Shown one piece after another: positions 8,694 to 17,542 of a stretch of 64,000 nt of DNA. The translations under genes and the position numbers were made by a program. Under the pieces are notes generated by a model. It was not told where the DNA came from. It saw only the letters and a list, made by a program, of their open reading frames with translations, and did no database searches. Each line of letters begins with the position of its first letter. Within the stretch, counting starts at the first letter, position 1. The stretch comes from an uncultured Duncaniella sp. (GTDB lineage: Bacteria > Bacteroidota > Bacteroidia > Bacteroidales > Muribaculaceae): the NCBI GenBank assembly GCA_910586665.1, contig CAJUIX010000013.1, forward strand, positions 25,035 to 89,034. The letters are read 5' to 3'.

Positions 8694-9737
8694 ATGAAGA
8701 GGATATTCCTTTTACCGCTTTTGGCGCTGCTGACGGCGCTGAACGTGTCGGCTCAATCCGACCCGCGGCAGCCCCTTGTGTTCGGAGTGGCGTTCTACAA
8801 TCTCGAGAATCTTTTTGACACAATCAACAATAACGGTAAGTATGACCTTGAGTTCTCGCCCGCCGGCCCGCGCCAGTGGAACAGCGAGAAGTATTGGAGC
8901 AAGATCAACAATCTTGCCTATTGTATCTCGAAAATGGTGACCAAGAATACCCCGATGGGTCCGGCCATCATCGGAGTGTCGGAGATTGAGAACAAGAGCT
9001 GCCTCGACGACCTCGTCCGTGCGAAGGATATCAAGCAGTGGCGCCTGCAGGTGGTGCACCACGATTCGCCCGACCGTCGCGGTGTCGACGTCGGCCTCCT
9101 CTACAACCCCCGCCTGTTCAAGGTGCTCGATGTGACCAACCACACGCTCGTCATTCCCGGCTACGAGGAGTTCCGTACCCGCGACCAGATGTGCGTCACC
9201 GGCATCCTCGGCGGCGACACCCTCAGTGTGATTGTCAACCACTGGCCTTCGCGTCTCGGCGGTCAGGAGCGCTCGAGCTATCTGCGCGAAGCAGCCGCCT
9301 CGCTCTCCAAGCACATCGCCGACTCCCTCTGGGCCATCCGCCCGAACCAGGGCGTAATAGTCATGGGCGACCTTAACGACGACCCGCAGGACAAGTCGTG
9401 TGCCGTGGCCCTCGGCGCCAAGCGCGACCAGGACAAGGTGGGTCCCCACGGATTCTTCAACCCCTGGTGGCGTGTGCTCGACAAGGGCATCGGCACCCTC
9501 GCCTATAAGAGCCAGTGGAACCTCTTCGACCAAATCATCGTCTCCGGCACACTGCTGAAGCACAACGGCGCACAGCTGCAATACAGCTCCTGCAAGGTCA
9601 ACAACTTTGACTTCCTCTTCGACACCGAGGGGCAGCGTCAGGGCTATCCCAAGCGCACATACGCATCGGGCGCATGGCTCAACGGCTACTCCGACCACTT
9701 CCCCACAATAGTATTCCTCCACAAGGTGAGAAAATAA
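8694..9737 (+). CDS. Secreted endonuclease/exonuclease/phosphatase (EEP) family protein
   Basis: A 347-residue protein with a signal peptide (MKRIFLLPLLALLTALNVSA) and one EEP fold. All catalytic motifs are visible: FYNLENLFD (residues 34-42, Asn), GVSEIENK (metal Glu), DRRGVDVGLLY (Asp/Arg), VNHWPSR (His), VMGDLNDDP near residue 225 (Asp/Asn) and YSDHFP near residue 335 (catalytic Asp-His pair). EEP enzymes cleave phosphodiesters in nucleic acids, phosphoinositides or sphingomyelin. The variant FYNLENLFD is common in extracellular Bacteroidetes members. It is first in a plus-strand series that contains a TonB-dependent receptor and OB-fold lipoproteins, suggesting a role in degrading an external phosphodiester polymer before import. 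Confidence 0.88.
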   Translation: MKRIFLLPLLALLTALNVSAQSDPRQPLVFGVAFYNLENLFDTINNNGKYDLEFSPAGPRQWNSEKYWSKINNLAYCISKMVTKNTPMGPAIIGVSEIENKSCLDDLVRAKDIKQWRLQVVHHDSPDRRGVDVGLLYNPRLFKVLDVTNHTLVIPGYEEFRTRDQMCVTGILGGDTLSVIVNHWPSRLGGQERSSYLREAAASLSKHIADSLWAIRPNQGVIVMGDLNDDPQDKSCAVALGAKRDQDKVGPHGFFNPWWRVLDKGIGTLAYKSQWNLFDQIIVSGTLLKHNGAQLQYSSCKVNNFDFLFDTEGQRQGYPKRTYASGAWLNGYSDHFPTIVFLHKVRK

Positions 9738-9758
9738 TCAGACCATATCTGCTAATCT

Positions 9759-10433
9759 ATGATGAAAAGCGACGAAAGCAACATACTCCCCTCCCCGGGG
9801 AGCCGCGAGCCATTCGTGATTACTGTCGGACGTCAGTTCGGCAGCGGGGGCCGTGTCCTTGCCAAGGCTCTCGCGGAGTCACTCGGTATCGCCTACTATG
9901 ACAAGGAACTGCTCGTCGAGTCCGCCAAGCACGCCGGTGTCAACCCCGACTTTTTCGAGAAGAAGGATGAGCGCTTCCCGACCTTCCTCCAGGGTCTGTT
10001 CAGTTTCTCTATGGGTGTGACGCCGATGTGTTACTACACCGGCGCATCCTCCATCAGCGACGACGGACTCTACAAGAGCATCAGCGAATTCCTGCTCCAC
10101 ACCTCGCGCGAGAAGTCATTCGTGGTCGTGGGCCGAAGCTCGGACTACATCCTGCGCCACCACCCTCGCTGCGTCAATATCTTCGTCCATGCCCCTATGG
10201 AGGAGTGTGTCAGGCGCATCATGGAGCGCAATGACGCCATTGACCATGACAAGGCTCTCGCTATGGCCAGGAAGACCAACAAGTGGCGCGCCGACTACTA
10301 CAACTTCTTTACCGACAAGACCTGGGGCGACGCCAAGAGCTACCACCTGACACTCGACTCCTCGCTCCTCCCGATGGAGGACAACGTGGAGCTTGTCAAG
10401 GCCTATCTGCGTCTGCGGGGCCTTATTGACTGA
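9759..10433 (+). CDS. Cytidylate kinase-like family protein
   Basis: A 224-residue cytoplasmic P-loop kinase of the cytidylate-kinase-like family. The nucleotide-binding loop is GRQFGSGGR near residue 30, followed by LAESLGIAYYDKELL, typical of the family. A lid-like region rich in Arg and Lys follows (MERNDAIDHDKALAMARKTNKWRADYYNFF). True Cmk phosphorylates CMP/dCMP; many paralogues of this family have unknown substrates. It starts 21 nt after the EEP gene and is clearly co-transcribed with it. That is consistent with rescue of nucleotides released by an outside nuclease, although this link is inference. The alternative start is the second Met at 9762. Confidence 0.85.
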   Translation: MMKSDESNILPSPGSREPFVITVGRQFGSGGRVLAKALAESLGIAYYDKELLVESAKHAGVNPDFFEKKDERFPTFLQGLFSFSMGVTPMCYYTGASSISDDGLYKSISEFLLHTSREKSFVVVGRSSDYILRHHPRCVNIFVHAPMEECVRRIMERNDAIDHDKALAMARKTNKWRADYYNFFTDKTWGDAKSYHLTLDSSLLPMEDNVELVKAYLRLRGLID

Positions 10434-10598
10434 GCGATACAATCATTGTAAGGACATATATACAGAGATTATATCTTCCCGGCCACTATTGCAACCGGTC
10501 CGGGAAACAGGAAGAAGCACGGTCAGCACTGTGCTCCCGCGACGATGTCGCATGTCATTCAAATTGCGAAATAATACAATCTAATATTTACACTGTTT

Positions 10599-13358
10599 AT
10601 GAGACTAAAACTGTTTCTGCTACTGTTATTGGCGGCCACGTTGCCGTCATTGGCCCAATCGACAGGCGTAGCCGGTACTGTTGTCGACTCCAACACGGGC
10701 ACCCCGGTCGCGGGTGCGAATGTGATGCTTGACAACCAGGGCATCTACGTCACCACGGGCCCCGGAGGTGATTTCCAGATTTCCAATGCCAAACCGGGTC
10801 AGGATTTGCTCGTCATCGTCGCCTATGGCTACAACGACATGACTCTTGATGTCGACATGAAGGCCGGCGTCATCCGTGACCTCGGCGACATCAAGTTAGT
10901 ATCCTCCAACCCCAACAATCCCTTCTACGACGACCAGACCGACATGCTCTTCGACCAGGCCCTCCTGGAGGACGAGGAGGGGAGCGCGCAGTCAATCGCG
11001 GCGCTTACTGGCGCGAGCGACGACGTGTATTACAACGCGGCCAACTATAACTTCCAGCCGATGCGCTTCCGCATCAGGGGCTATGACTCGAAATACACCG
11101 AGACATACATCAACGGCATCAACTTCAACGACCTCGCCCGCGGACGCTTCAACTACTCGATGCTCGGCGGCATGAGCCGTGCCTTCCGCGACAAGACCAC
11201 CTCGCTCGGCCTCGGCGCGGCTAACTTCGGCTTCGGCAACATCGGCGGTGCTACCGACATCAACACCCGCGCCGCCCACTACGCTCCCGGCTTCAACGGC
11301 TCGGTAGCATATACCAACTCGAACTACATGCTCAGGGCTATGGCCATGTACTCGACAGGCCTCAACAAGAACGGCTGGGCCTTCACCGTATCGGCAATAG
11401 GCCGCTACGCCAAGGAGGGTATCATCGACGGAACGTTCTACAACTCCTTCGGCCTCTTTGCCTCGCTCGAGAAGGTGTTCAACGACAAGCACTCCCTCAA
11501 CCTCACCGTGTGGGGCGCACCGACCCAGCGCGCCACCAACTCCGCCACCTATGAGGAGGCCTACGCCCTCACCGGCAACAATCTCTACAATCCCAACTGG
11601 GGCTGGCAGGACGGCAAGAAGCGCTCCGCCAAAATCGTGGAGACTTTCGACCCGACAGCCATACTCAACTGGCTCTGGACCCCGGAAAAGGGCACCACGC
11701 TCAACACGGGAGCAGCCTTTCGCGCCGTCCACTACTCGACTTCGGCTCTCAACTGGTATAACGCCGCCGACCCCCGTCCCGACTACTACCGTTATCTTCC
11801 CAGTTACTTCCGCGCTTCAGGCAATGATGCAGCCGCTGACTTCTATACCGACCTCTGGCGCCACGACGAGAGTTTCCGCCAGATCAACTGGGACAAACTC
11901 TACGAGGCCAACTACTACAACAACGAATTCGGTCGCGGCAACAACCCCGACAACCATTCGTCGAGCTACATCCTCGAGAACCGCCACAGCAACCAGCTCA
12001 ACTTCATGCTCAACTCGGTGCTCAACCACCGCCTGAACGACCACATGACACTCCAGGCAGGCGTGTCGCTCAACTATACCCGTGCCCACTACTTCAAGAC
12101 TATCCGTGACCTACTCGGAGGCGAGTACTGGCTCGACATCGACCAGTATAGCGAGCGCGACTTCCCCGACGACCCGCAGATGCTTCAGAACAATCTCCTC
12201 GACCCCAATCGCCGCGTCGGCAAGGATGACACTTTCGGCTATGACTACTATATCAACGCCATCCACGGCAACGCCTGGATTCAGAATGTCATCACCCTCC
12301 CGCAGTGGGACATCAACTACGGCCTGAAAATCGGCTACACCCAGTTCCAGCGCGACGGCAAGATGATGAACGGCCGCGCTCCAAAGAATTCCTACGGCAA
12401 GGGCCAGAGCCACCGCTTCGACACAGGCGCGCTGAAGGCAGGTGCCACATATAAGATTGACGGTCGCAACTTCATCAGCGCCCACGCCGGCTATGAGACC
12501 GTGGCACCGCTCTTCGAGTACTCCTACATCTCGCCGCGTATCAAGGACACCGCTATCGACGGTCTGAAACCCGAGCGTATCCTCTCCGGCGACATCTCCT
12601 ACGCCTGGAACTACCGCCGTTTCCGCGGTGCCATCACCGGCTTCTGGACCGAGATGTTTGACCAGACGGAGCGCACGTCATATTACGATGACCAGTACTC
12701 CACCTTCATGAACTATGTGCTCAAAGGTGTCCACACCCGCTACAAGGGTATCGAAATCGGTGCCGCTTTCAAAATCACACCCTCGATCACGCTGAGCGCG
12801 GCAGCCACTTTCGCCCGCTATCAGTATAAGAACCGTCCGAAGGGCACCCGCTCTTATGAGAACGGCATGCGCCCCGACACAACCCAGGTGGTATACCTGA
12901 AAAACTTCTATGTCGGCGGCACCCCGCAGACAGCTGCCAACATCGGCATCGACTGGGCAGCCCCGAAGCAGTGGTTCTTCAATGTCAACGCATCGTGGAT
13001 GGGTGACGCCTACGTCAACCTCTCGCCGATTCACCACGAGGCACTCCCGAAGCTTTGGGAGAAGTATCCCTCGCTCGACGAGCTCGAGGCAAAGATGGAC
13101 GAGCTTGCAAGCCAGGACAAGCTGCGCGACGCCTTCGTGCTCAACGCTTCAATCGGCAAGCTGATCTATCTCAACCGCCAGGTATCGATGAACATCAATC
13201 TCAATGTCGACAATATCCTCAACAATAAGAAGATTCAGACCTACGGTTACCAGCAGGGACGTTTCGACTATTCGAACTATGACTCCACGAAGTACCCCAA
13301 CAAATATTTCTATGCCCAGGGCATAAGGGTCTACCTCAATGTCGGCATCCGCTTCTAA
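10599..13358 (+). CDS. TonB-dependent receptor with carboxypeptidase-regulatory-like N-terminal domain
   Basis: A 919-residue outer-membrane receptor. A signal peptide (to LAQS, residue 21) is followed by a carboxypeptidase regulatory-like (CarbopepD_reg_2) domain at about 22-105, with the motif GVAGTVVDSNTGTPVAGANV. Next comes a plug domain containing FRIRGYDSKYTETYINGINFND, read here without its final residues, and a long beta-barrel ending in the aromatic YLNVGIRF. It imports a substrate bound at the cell surface using the TonB-ExbBD energy source. No SusD partner follows; instead two DUF5689 lipoproteins lie directly downstream, with a 47-nt gap. The 165-nt gap before the gene contains imperfect hairpins (CCCGG 10478-10482 with CCGGG 10500-10504) and may hold a second promoter. 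The substrate is not known. Confidence 0.92.
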   Translation: MRLKLFLLLLLAATLPSLAQSTGVAGTVVDSNTGTPVAGANVMLDNQGIYVTTGPGGDFQISNAKPGQDLLVIVAYGYNDMTLDVDMKAGVIRDLGDIKLVSSNPNNPFYDDQTDMLFDQALLEDEEGSAQSIAALTGASDDVYYNAANYNFQPMRFRIRGYDSKYTETYINGINFNDLARGRFNYSMLGGMSRAFRDKTTSLGLGAANFGFGNIGGATDINTRAAHYAPGFNGSVAYTNSNYMLRAMAMYSTGLNKNGWAFTVSAIGRYAKEGIIDGTFYNSFGLFASLEKVFNDKHSLNLTVWGAPTQRATNSATYEEAYALTGNNLYNPNWGWQDGKKRSAKIVETFDPTAILNWLWTPEKGTTLNTGAAFRAVHYSTSALNWYNAADPRPDYYRYLPSYFRASGNDAAADFYTDLWRHDESFRQINWDKLYEANYYNNEFGRGNNPDNHSSSYILENRHSNQLNFMLNSVLNHRLNDHMTLQAGVSLNYTRAHYFKTIRDLLGGEYWLDIDQYSERDFPDDPQMLQNNLLDPNRRVGKDDTFGYDYYINAIHGNAWIQNVITLPQWDINYGLKIGYTQFQRDGKMMNGRAPKNSYGKGQSHRFDTGALKAGATYKIDGRNFISAHAGYETVAPLFEYSYISPRIKDTAIDGLKPERILSGDISYAWNYRRFRGAITGFWTEMFDQTERTSYYDDQYSTFMNYVLKGVHTRYKGIEIGAAFKITPSITLSAAATFARYQYKNRPKGTRSYENGMRPDTTQVVYLKNFYVGGTPQTAANIGIDWAAPKQWFFNVNASWMGDAYVNLSPIHHEALPKLWEKYPSLDELEAKMDELASQDKLRDAFVLNASIGKLIYLNRQVSMNINLNVDNILNNKKIQTYGYQQGRFDYSNYDSTKYPNKYFYAQGIRVYLNVGIRF

Positions 13359-13405
13359 TCACCCACTTCTTCATCCACACATATATAATATAAGATAATT
13401 CGACT

Positions 13406-14785
13406 ATGAAATTATATAAATCATTGTTAGCGGCAGTAGCGGCGACGGCCTCACTCGGTTTTTCGGCCTGTAGTGACGACTTCGACCGTCCGCCGGTGAT
13501 TGTACCCGAGGCGACCTACGAGGTCAACACCTCGATTTCGGAATTCAAGGAAATGTTTTGGGACGTGGCCCAGGCCAACTCGTCGACCACCATCCCGGTC
13601 AATGCCGACGGCGACAGCATCATCATCGGTGGCCGCGTCATCTCGTCGGACAAGGACGGGAATGTCTACCAGCACCTCTACCTCCGCGACGAGAGCGGCG
13701 CTATCGACATCCGTATCTACGGCTACGACATCTATGAGAGCTATCCTATGGGGCAGGAGGTGCGTTTAAACGTCACCGGCCTCCTCGTCGGCGGCTACGG
13801 CAAGCAGATGCAGATCGGCACGCTCTATAACAACGGTGTCGGCGGCATGGACAAGGAGGTATTCTTCGTCCGCGCCCAGCGCGACGGCCTCCCGGTGCCC
13901 GCGGATGCCGAGCCTTACACCGTCACCCTCGGTGAGCTGAAGTCATGGATTGACAGCAAGCCGGAGCTTATCAAGTGGCAGTGCCAGCTCGTGAAGCTCG
14001 AGAATGTCAGCTTTGTCGGCGGCGGCTCACTGAAGTGGACCGACAAGCCTGGCGAGACCGGCACCACCACCCGCCAGCTCAAGGACAGCGAGGGCAACAC
14101 GATTGACGTGCGCACGAGCAACAAGTGTACCTTCTCGGGCGACATCCTCCCTGCCGGAAGCGGCACAGCCGTGGCCCTCCTCGGCTATTTCTGCAGCGCT
14201 GCCGGCAAGGCATCGTGGCAGCTCACCTTCATGGACCCCGCGACCGGCTGCATCGACGGCTTCGAGTTTGTCGACGAGCCTGTCAATCCTCCGACACCCC
14301 CGTCGGGCGAGGCTATCTATACCGGTCTTGCAGAGGACGCAGCCTCGGTCGACTGGAGCTATGAGTCGAACAGCACCGAGGGCGTCGAGGATATATGGTC
14401 ATGGAAGGAGTACAGCGGCAAGCATTATCTGAACGCGAGTGCCTACGTCGGCGGCAAGGCTTATGCGGCCACTGCCTACGCCTATTCTCCCGTAATCGAC
14501 CTCGCTGGCAAGAAATCGGCTAAGATGAGCTTCGACCACGCTGCCAAGTTCCAGACCACGCTGCGCACGCTCTGCTGTGCTGTCGTGAAGGAGGAGGGCG
14601 CCTCGTCGTGGACCGAGCTGAAGATTCCCGAGTGGCCAGCCGAAGGCTCGTGGGCCTTCTCGAACTCGGGCGCGATTGACCTCTCGGCCTACGCCGGCAA
14701 GAAAATCCGCGTCGGATTCAAGTATGGCTCGAATTCGTCAGGCGCCGACACCTGGGAAGTGAAGAACGTAAAGATTAGCGAATAA
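13406..14785 (+). CDS. DUF5689 OB-fold surface lipoprotein
   Basis: A 459-residue lipoprotein. The signal ends in the lipobox FSAC (Cys about residue 22) and is followed by acidic residues SDDFDRPP, a context seen in surface-exported Bacteroidetes lipoproteins. Residues 30-290 form a DUF5689 region with OB-fold-like strands (GGRVISSDKDGNVYQHLYLRDESG, shown here minus its last residues). Residues 305-459 resemble a choice-of-anchor J beta-sandwich (KKSAKMSFDHAAKF and KIRVGFKYGSNSSGADTWEV). OB folds of this class occur near extracellular nucleases, suggesting capture of oligonucleotides or a similar anionic ligand for the TonB receptor upstream. This role is inferred. It is followed 22 nt later by a related, larger protein. 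Confidence 0.8.
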   Translation: MKLYKSLLAAVAATASLGFSACSDDFDRPPVIVPEATYEVNTSISEFKEMFWDVAQANSSTTIPVNADGDSIIIGGRVISSDKDGNVYQHLYLRDESGAIDIRIYGYDIYESYPMGQEVRLNVTGLLVGGYGKQMQIGTLYNNGVGGMDKEVFFVRAQRDGLPVPADAEPYTVTLGELKSWIDSKPELIKWQCQLVKLENVSFVGGGSLKWTDKPGETGTTTRQLKDSEGNTIDVRTSNKCTFSGDILPAGSGTAVALLGYFCSAAGKASWQLTFMDPATGCIDGFEFVDEPVNPPTPPSGEAIYTGLAEDAASVDWSYESNSTEGVEDIWSWKEYSGKHYLNASAYVGGKAYAATAYAYSPVIDLAGKKSAKMSFDHAAKFQTTLRTLCCAVVKEEGASSWTELKIPEWPAEGSWAFSNSGAIDLSAYAGKKIRVGFKYGSNSSGADTWEVKNVKISE

Positions 14786-14807
14786 TCGGTTTAAAATTTT
14801 AAGAATT

Positions 14808-17444
14808 ATGAGAAATTTCAAGCTATATATGGGGCTGCTGTTCGCCGGAGCGCTGACTCTCACCGCCTGCCAGGACGATTTCGACGACCCGACCCTCCCC
14901 ACCCCCGAATCCTCATGGCTAAGCGACACCGGCAACTACGAGCTGAAGACTATCGGCGATGTGAAGACGGAGTACTGGAGCGACGCCGACAATTACTATC
15001 AGACAATCGGCGAATCGGCCGACGGTAAGCACATCCTCGTCAAGGGACGCGTGATTTCGTCGGACGCCTCGGGCAATATCTATAAGTCGCTCGTCATCCA
15101 GGATGAGACAGGTGCGCTCGCGATGAGCATCAACGCCAACTCGATGAACAATCAGTATCGCCGCGGGCAGGAAATAGTGCTCGACCTCACCGGCATGACC
15201 ATCGGCAAGTATGCCGGCCTGCAGCAGCTCGGCTCCCCCGAGGATTCGCCGCAATACGGCCAGCAGACCACCTTCATGCCCTATCAGGAGTTCATCACCC
15301 ACTCGCAGAAGAACGGTGCTCCCGACCCGGCGGCGCTCGACACTATCACCGTGCGCTCCCTCGCCGAGCTTTCCGGCGGCCCGGAGGTGCTCCGCAAGTG
15401 GCAGAGCCAGCTCGTGCGCTTCAACAACTGCTCATTTGTCGACGGCGGCAAGGCTCCATTTGCCGAGAGCAAGGAGACTGTCAACCGCTCGCTTACTCTG
15501 TCGGACGGCGGTACAATCGTGGTCCGCACGAGTGGTTATTCTAATTTCTATTCGACCATTCTTCCCGAAGGCCACGGTGACGTGGTCGGCATCCTCAGCT
15601 ACCACTCCAACGGCGGCTGGCAGGTGCTCCTCATCGACCGCAACGGCTGCATGAACTTCGGCAATCCGACTATCGGTCCGGGCGCCGAGGACAATCCCTA
15701 TACCGTCGACCAGGCTATCTCGATTATAACGGGTGGCGGCAGCGAGAACAACGTATGGCTTACCGGCTACATCGTCGGTGCAGTGGCTCCCGGTGTGCAG
15801 ACTGTCAGCTCCAATGCCGACATCCAGTTCTCGGCAGAGCCTGAACTCGACAATACCCTCGTCTTCGCCCAGAATCCCGACTGCAAGGACTGGACCAAGT
15901 GTATGGTAGTAGCTCTCCCGCAAGGCTCCAAGCTGCGCCAGTATGGCAACCTCCCCGACAATTCCGGCAACTATAAGAAACAGATATGGCTGAAGGGCAA
16001 CTTCGGCACCGAGCTCGGTATCCCGGCTCTGACAGGCAATAATGGCGCCAAGGAAAACTTCCGCATTGACGGCGTGGAGATTCCTGACGACGGCGGTGAC
16101 CAGGAGAAGGGTGACGGCAGCGAGGCCAAGCCCTACAATGTGGCGCAGATTATAGCCATGAACCCTACTTCGACCTCTTCGTCGCCCGCCGGTGGCTCGC
16201 AGATCTGGGTGAGCGGCTACATCGTCGGCTCGATGCCCACAGGCGGCGCGTCGACAACGCTCGAAGGCACCAATTTCAGCACGGCTGACGCCGCTGTGAC
16301 CAATATCGTCATCGCTCCCTCGGCCGATGTGAAGGACTACAAGCAGTGTATCGGCATCCAGCTCCCGACAGCGTCGGTAGCTCCGGGTGTGCGCGCCACG
16401 CTCAATCTTTCGGACAATCCAGGCAACCTCGGCAAGAAGGTGGCCCTCTTCGGCGACGTGATGAAGTATTGCGGCGGCCCCGGTCTGAAGAACACCTCCA
16501 AGTTTACCCTCGAGGGTGGCGGCCAGACCCCGGACGTTCCGGGGGATGCTGTCAGCTCGCTCGACGAGAACTTCCCCGGCAAGGTGAAACCCGCAGGGTG
16601 GACCACGAAGGTGCTTGCGGGCGACAAGGACTGGTATTTCACCGAGTTCAACACTACTTCCTACGCAGCCATGACCGGCTACAAGGGCACAGCTCCCTTC
16701 GACTCATGGCTCATCTCTCCGGCCATTGACATGAACAAGGTCGGCGACAAGAATCTCTCGTTTGAGACCCAGGTCAACGGCTACGGCTCGACCACCTCGC
16801 AGTTCGAGGTCTATGTGCTTACGTCTGCCGACCCGTCGACTGCTACTAAGACCAAGCTTAATCCGACTATCGCCACTGCGCCTGCAAGCGGCTATTCATC
16901 ATGGGTGAAGTCGGGTAATCTCGACCTCGGCTCGTTCAGCGGCACAATCTATATAGGCTTCCGCTACACGGCCTCGCCTGACGCCAATTTCGCCACATGG
17001 TGTGTGACCAATGTCAAGCTCAATGCCGGCGGCGGTTCTGACACCCCTGTCACTCCCGACAAGCCCGCGACCGGCGACGGTACCAAGGCTTCTCCCTATA
17101 GCGTGGCCTCGGCTATCGCTCTCGGAAATCCTGGCACTGTCTCCTGGGTCAAAGGTTATATAGTAGGCTGGGTCGACGGCGCTGACATCAGCACAGGGAG
17201 CCACTTCGAAGTTCCTGCTTCGGGTGCGTCAAATGTGCTCATCGCTGATTCTCCGACCGAGAAGGACTATACCAAGTGCATGCCTGTGCAGCTAAAAGCA
17301 GGTACCGACCTGCGCGCGGCAGTCAATCTGAAGGATAACCCGGGCAATCTCGGTAAAGTGCTGAGCATAGAGGGTTCGCTGGTCGCCTATTTCCGACTTC
17401 CGGGTCTGAAAGAGCCGAAAGCCTACGAGCTTTCCGACAAGTGA
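14808..17444 (+). CDS. Large multidomain OB-fold lipoprotein (DUF5689 plus three DUF6359-like repeats)
   Basis: An 878-residue lipoprotein with lipobox LTAC and an acidic start QDDFDDP. The order of domains is: DUF5689 (about 30-290); DUF6359-like repeat 1 (about 294-430); repeat 2 (about 438-575); a choice-of-anchor J sandwich (about 585-745, with SSLDENFPG and FDSWLISPAID); and repeat 3 (about 757-878). Each repeat starts PY-V-A and contains GYIVG, a DY-KC-P/G-QL segment and, in repeats 2 and 3, an identical DNPGNLGK. The first half is a clear paralogue of the preceding protein. It is the last gene before a strong terminator. It probably binds ligand at the surface for the TonB receptor; the ligand is unproven. 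Confidence 0.8.
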   Translation: MRNFKLYMGLLFAGALTLTACQDDFDDPTLPTPESSWLSDTGNYELKTIGDVKTEYWSDADNYYQTIGESADGKHILVKGRVISSDASGNIYKSLVIQDETGALAMSINANSMNNQYRRGQEIVLDLTGMTIGKYAGLQQLGSPEDSPQYGQQTTFMPYQEFITHSQKNGAPDPAALDTITVRSLAELSGGPEVLRKWQSQLVRFNNCSFVDGGKAPFAESKETVNRSLTLSDGGTIVVRTSGYSNFYSTILPEGHGDVVGILSYHSNGGWQVLLIDRNGCMNFGNPTIGPGAEDNPYTVDQAISIITGGGSENNVWLTGYIVGAVAPGVQTVSSNADIQFSAEPELDNTLVFAQNPDCKDWTKCMVVALPQGSKLRQYGNLPDNSGNYKKQIWLKGNFGTELGIPALTGNNGAKENFRIDGVEIPDDGGDQEKGDGSEAKPYNVAQIIAMNPTSTSSSPAGGSQIWVSGYIVGSMPTGGASTTLEGTNFSTADAAVTNIVIAPSADVKDYKQCIGIQLPTASVAPGVRATLNLSDNPGNLGKKVALFGDVMKYCGGPGLKNTSKFTLEGGGQTPDVPGDAVSSLDENFPGKVKPAGWTTKVLAGDKDWYFTEFNTTSYAAMTGYKGTAPFDSWLISPAIDMNKVGDKNLSFETQVNGYGSTTSQFEVYVLTSADPSTATKTKLNPTIATAPASGYSSWVKSGNLDLGSFSGTIYIGFRYTASPDANFATWCVTNVKLNAGGGSDTPVTPDKPATGDGTKASPYSVASAIALGNPGTVSWVKGYIVGWVDGADISTGSHFEVPASGASNVLIADSPTEKDYTKCMPVQLKAGTDLRAAVNLKDNPGNLGKVLSIEGSLVAYFRLPGLKEPKAYELSDK

Positions 17445-17472
17445 ATGATTTGAACAATTCCTGAAAATAAAG

Positions 17473-17507
17473 TCCGGCTCTGTCGCCAACCGTGCGACAG
17501 AGCCGGA
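17473..17507 (+). terminator. Strong Rho-independent terminator after the DUF5689 genes
   Basis: A perfect 14-bp stem, TCCGGCTCTGTCGC (17473-17486) against GCGACAGAGCCGGA (17494-17507), with a 7-nt loop, followed by TTGTTTTT. It ends the plus-strand locus that starts at 8.7 kb and overlaps the promoter of the next gene. Confidence 0.92.
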
Positions 17508-17538
17508 TTGTTTTTGCCGATTAAAAAGCCTATATTTG
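17507..17538 (+). promoter_or_regulatory. Promoter placing transcription at the ATG of the four-helix-bundle gene
   Basis: ATTG (17507-17510), a 20-nt spacer, and TATATTTG (17531-17538) match the Bacteroidetes promoter form with one -33 mismatch. The -7 element ends only 4 nt before the ATG at 17543, so the transcript would be leaderless or nearly so. Confidence 0.6.
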
Positions 17539-17542
17539 CGAC

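Noticed and set aside
8712..9722. Long open frame on the minus strand opposite the EEP gene
   Set aside because: It is a mirror of the codon usage of a GC-rich gene. The plus-strand product has complete family motifs and a signal peptide, whereas the antisense product is Val/Ala/Glu-rich with no recognisable domain. The same reasoning removes the long antisense frames at 20421-21497, 25973-27067, 36095-37117 and 40102-41316.
13406..17444. SusD-like partner of the TonB receptor
   Set aside because: The two lipoproteins after the receptor are beta-rich OB-fold/DUF5689 proteins without the helical TPR-like SusD fold, so SusCD naming was not used.
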